Notes under the pieces: model-generated
The model's database searches: none
What the model was told of the DNA's origin: nothing
The model's input: only the letters and a program-made list of their open reading frames with translations
Origin: Sclerotiophoma versabilis
Taxonomy: Eukaryota; Ascomycota; Dothideomycetes; Pleosporales; Didymellaceae
NCBI GenBank assembly: GCA_012274445.1
Contig: JAAROD010000026.1
Span: 744,001-808,000, forward strand
Direction of reading: 5' to 3'
DNA: 64,000 bases
Part shown: piece by piece, positions 63,370-64,000 of the stretch
How the letters are laid out: each line of letters starts with the position of its first letter
How positions within the stretch are numbered: position 1 is the first letter of the stretch
Position numbers and translations under genes: made by a program

Positions 63370-64000
63370 ATGGCGCCCTCGTCGGTACAGCCAAACCCAA
63401 CCGCCCACAACGTCGCCCAGCTGCTACCGAAGCTCACCGATGCGGACCCCGACTTTCGTTTCATGGCCCTGAGCGACTTGCACGATACACTCGTTGTTGC
63501 TCACTCAGGCTTCCTACAACACGATGAAGTGACATGCGCAAAGACAGTCGACGGTCTGCTCGGCACACTGGTCGACACAAATGGCGAAGTCCAGAACCAG
63601 GCGGTCAAGTGCTTAGGGCCTTTCGTCAACAAGATTCCGGATAAGATCCTGTGTCCCATGATCGAGAAGCTGTCAAACCTGCGGACAGATAGTGCCGTCG
63701 ACCAGAGCATACCCTCACTTGCGCTCCGAGAAGTCGTCGTTTCACTACCACGTCCAGTTGCCGGCGTTGCGCGAACGAAGCCAGTCCTCGATGCCTATAG
63801 CGCCATCAGCAGGGTGCTCATCCCACGTCTAGTAGGATACCACGTAATCCAGCCAGCACAGCAGGGCCTGCCCAAGGTACCGCAGGGCATGTTGCAGGTC
63901 GACTTGGAGAAGGGCACAGACAGCAACGCCATCGATGTTCTGATCGAGATCGCTCGCTGCTTTGGACCATTGTTGCAGGATATTGAGATTCAGGCGCTGC
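63370..64000 (+). CDS. CAND1: Cullin-associated NEDD8-dissociated protein 1 (Cand1/TIP120), N-terminal part, runs off the right edge
   Basis: An uninterrupted frame from ATG 63370 (MAPSSVQPNPTAHNVAQLLP) continues to the window end, 210 codons. HEAT-repeat sequence is visible: LTDADPDFRFMALSDLHDTL, then the hallmark NGEVQNQAVKCLGPFVNKIP, and CPMIEKLSNLRTDSAVDQ. The NGEVQNxAVKCLGPxV stretch is nearly invariant in Cand1. Cand1 wraps around un-neddylated cullin-Rbx1 and exchanges F-box/Skp1 substrate receptors of SCF ligases. In Aspergillus the homologue is split into CandA-N and CandA-C; whether this gene is split cannot be seen here. Confidence 0.92.
   Translation, partial: MAPSSVQPNPTAHNVAQLLPKLTDADPDFRFMALSDLHDTLVVAHSGFLQHDEVTCAKTVDGLLGTLVDTNGEVQNQAVKCLGPFVNKIPDKILCPMIEKLSNLRTDSAVDQSIPSLALREVVVSLPRPVAGVARTKPVLDAYSAISRVLIPRLVGYHVIQPAQQGLPKVPQGMLQVDLEKGTDSNAIDVLIEIARCFGPLLQDIEIQAL

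Noticed and set aside
1..64000. CRISPR arrays, rRNA genes, telomere repeats, complete transposons, secondary-metabolite core genes
   Set aside because: None seen: no regularly spaced identical repeats, no 5S or rDNA sequence, no TTAGGG arrays, no transposase or reverse-transcriptase motifs, no PKS/NRPS domains. The one P450 is a lone pseudogene.

Overview
The window is nuclear DNA of a filamentous ascomycete (Pezizomycotina). A Dothideomycete is my best guess, but that is inference. The evidence is short introns of about 45-110 nt with GTAAGT-like donors and CTAAC-like branch sites, the gene content (Gda1, Mdm10, Mub1, fungal-rhodopsin, PLAC8, a fungal-type homeodomain protein) and the absence of operons. 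All exon joins below were deduced by eye from splice signals and frame continuity, with no transcript evidence.

Layout. 1-11.3 kb is gene-dense: the N-terminal part of a Dnf3-like P4-ATPase (runs off the left edge), Mub1/SamB, a CorA-type transporter, Golgi GDPase Gda1, and a centrin-like EF-hand protein. 11.3-20.1 kb is gene-poor: it holds a decayed tandem duplication and one seven-helix rhodopsin-domain protein. 20.1-26.4 kb holds a phosducin-like protein, the G-protein beta subunit and an ADAL-type deaminase. At 26.85-26.99 kb lies a proline tRNA gene whose 5' part is interrupted by a segment that looks like a spliceosomal intron, in addition to a normal anticodon-loop intron. 27.4-35.8 kb holds a proline/RS-rich protein, a degenerate SET-domain gene and a small Ser-rich GPI-type protein, separated by a long empty stretch. 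36.2-50.1 kb holds Mrt4 and Mdm10 (divergent), a homeodomain factor, Lcb2, a CofD/YvcK-like protein and the complex I 9.5 kDa subunit. 50.5-64 kb holds a Shg1-like COMPASS protein with a very long charged tail, a PLAC8 protein, eIF2B-delta, an F-box/RCC1 protein, a broken cytochrome P450, a mitochondrial low-complexity protein and the start of Cand1 (runs off the right edge).

The clearest functional pairing is the phosducin-like protein next to the G-beta gene, since phosducin-like proteins are co-chaperones of G-beta-gamma assembly. Mub1, the Saf1-like F-box protein and Cand1 all belong to ubiquitin ligation but are far apart, and their shared presence may be chance. Most other genes are unrelated housekeeping genes, often arranged head to head around short shared promoters.

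The observation most worth following is the tRNA-Pro(UGG) gene. Its acceptor stem pairs only if a 52-nt GTAAGT...CTAAT...CAG segment, sitting inside the A-box, is removed.
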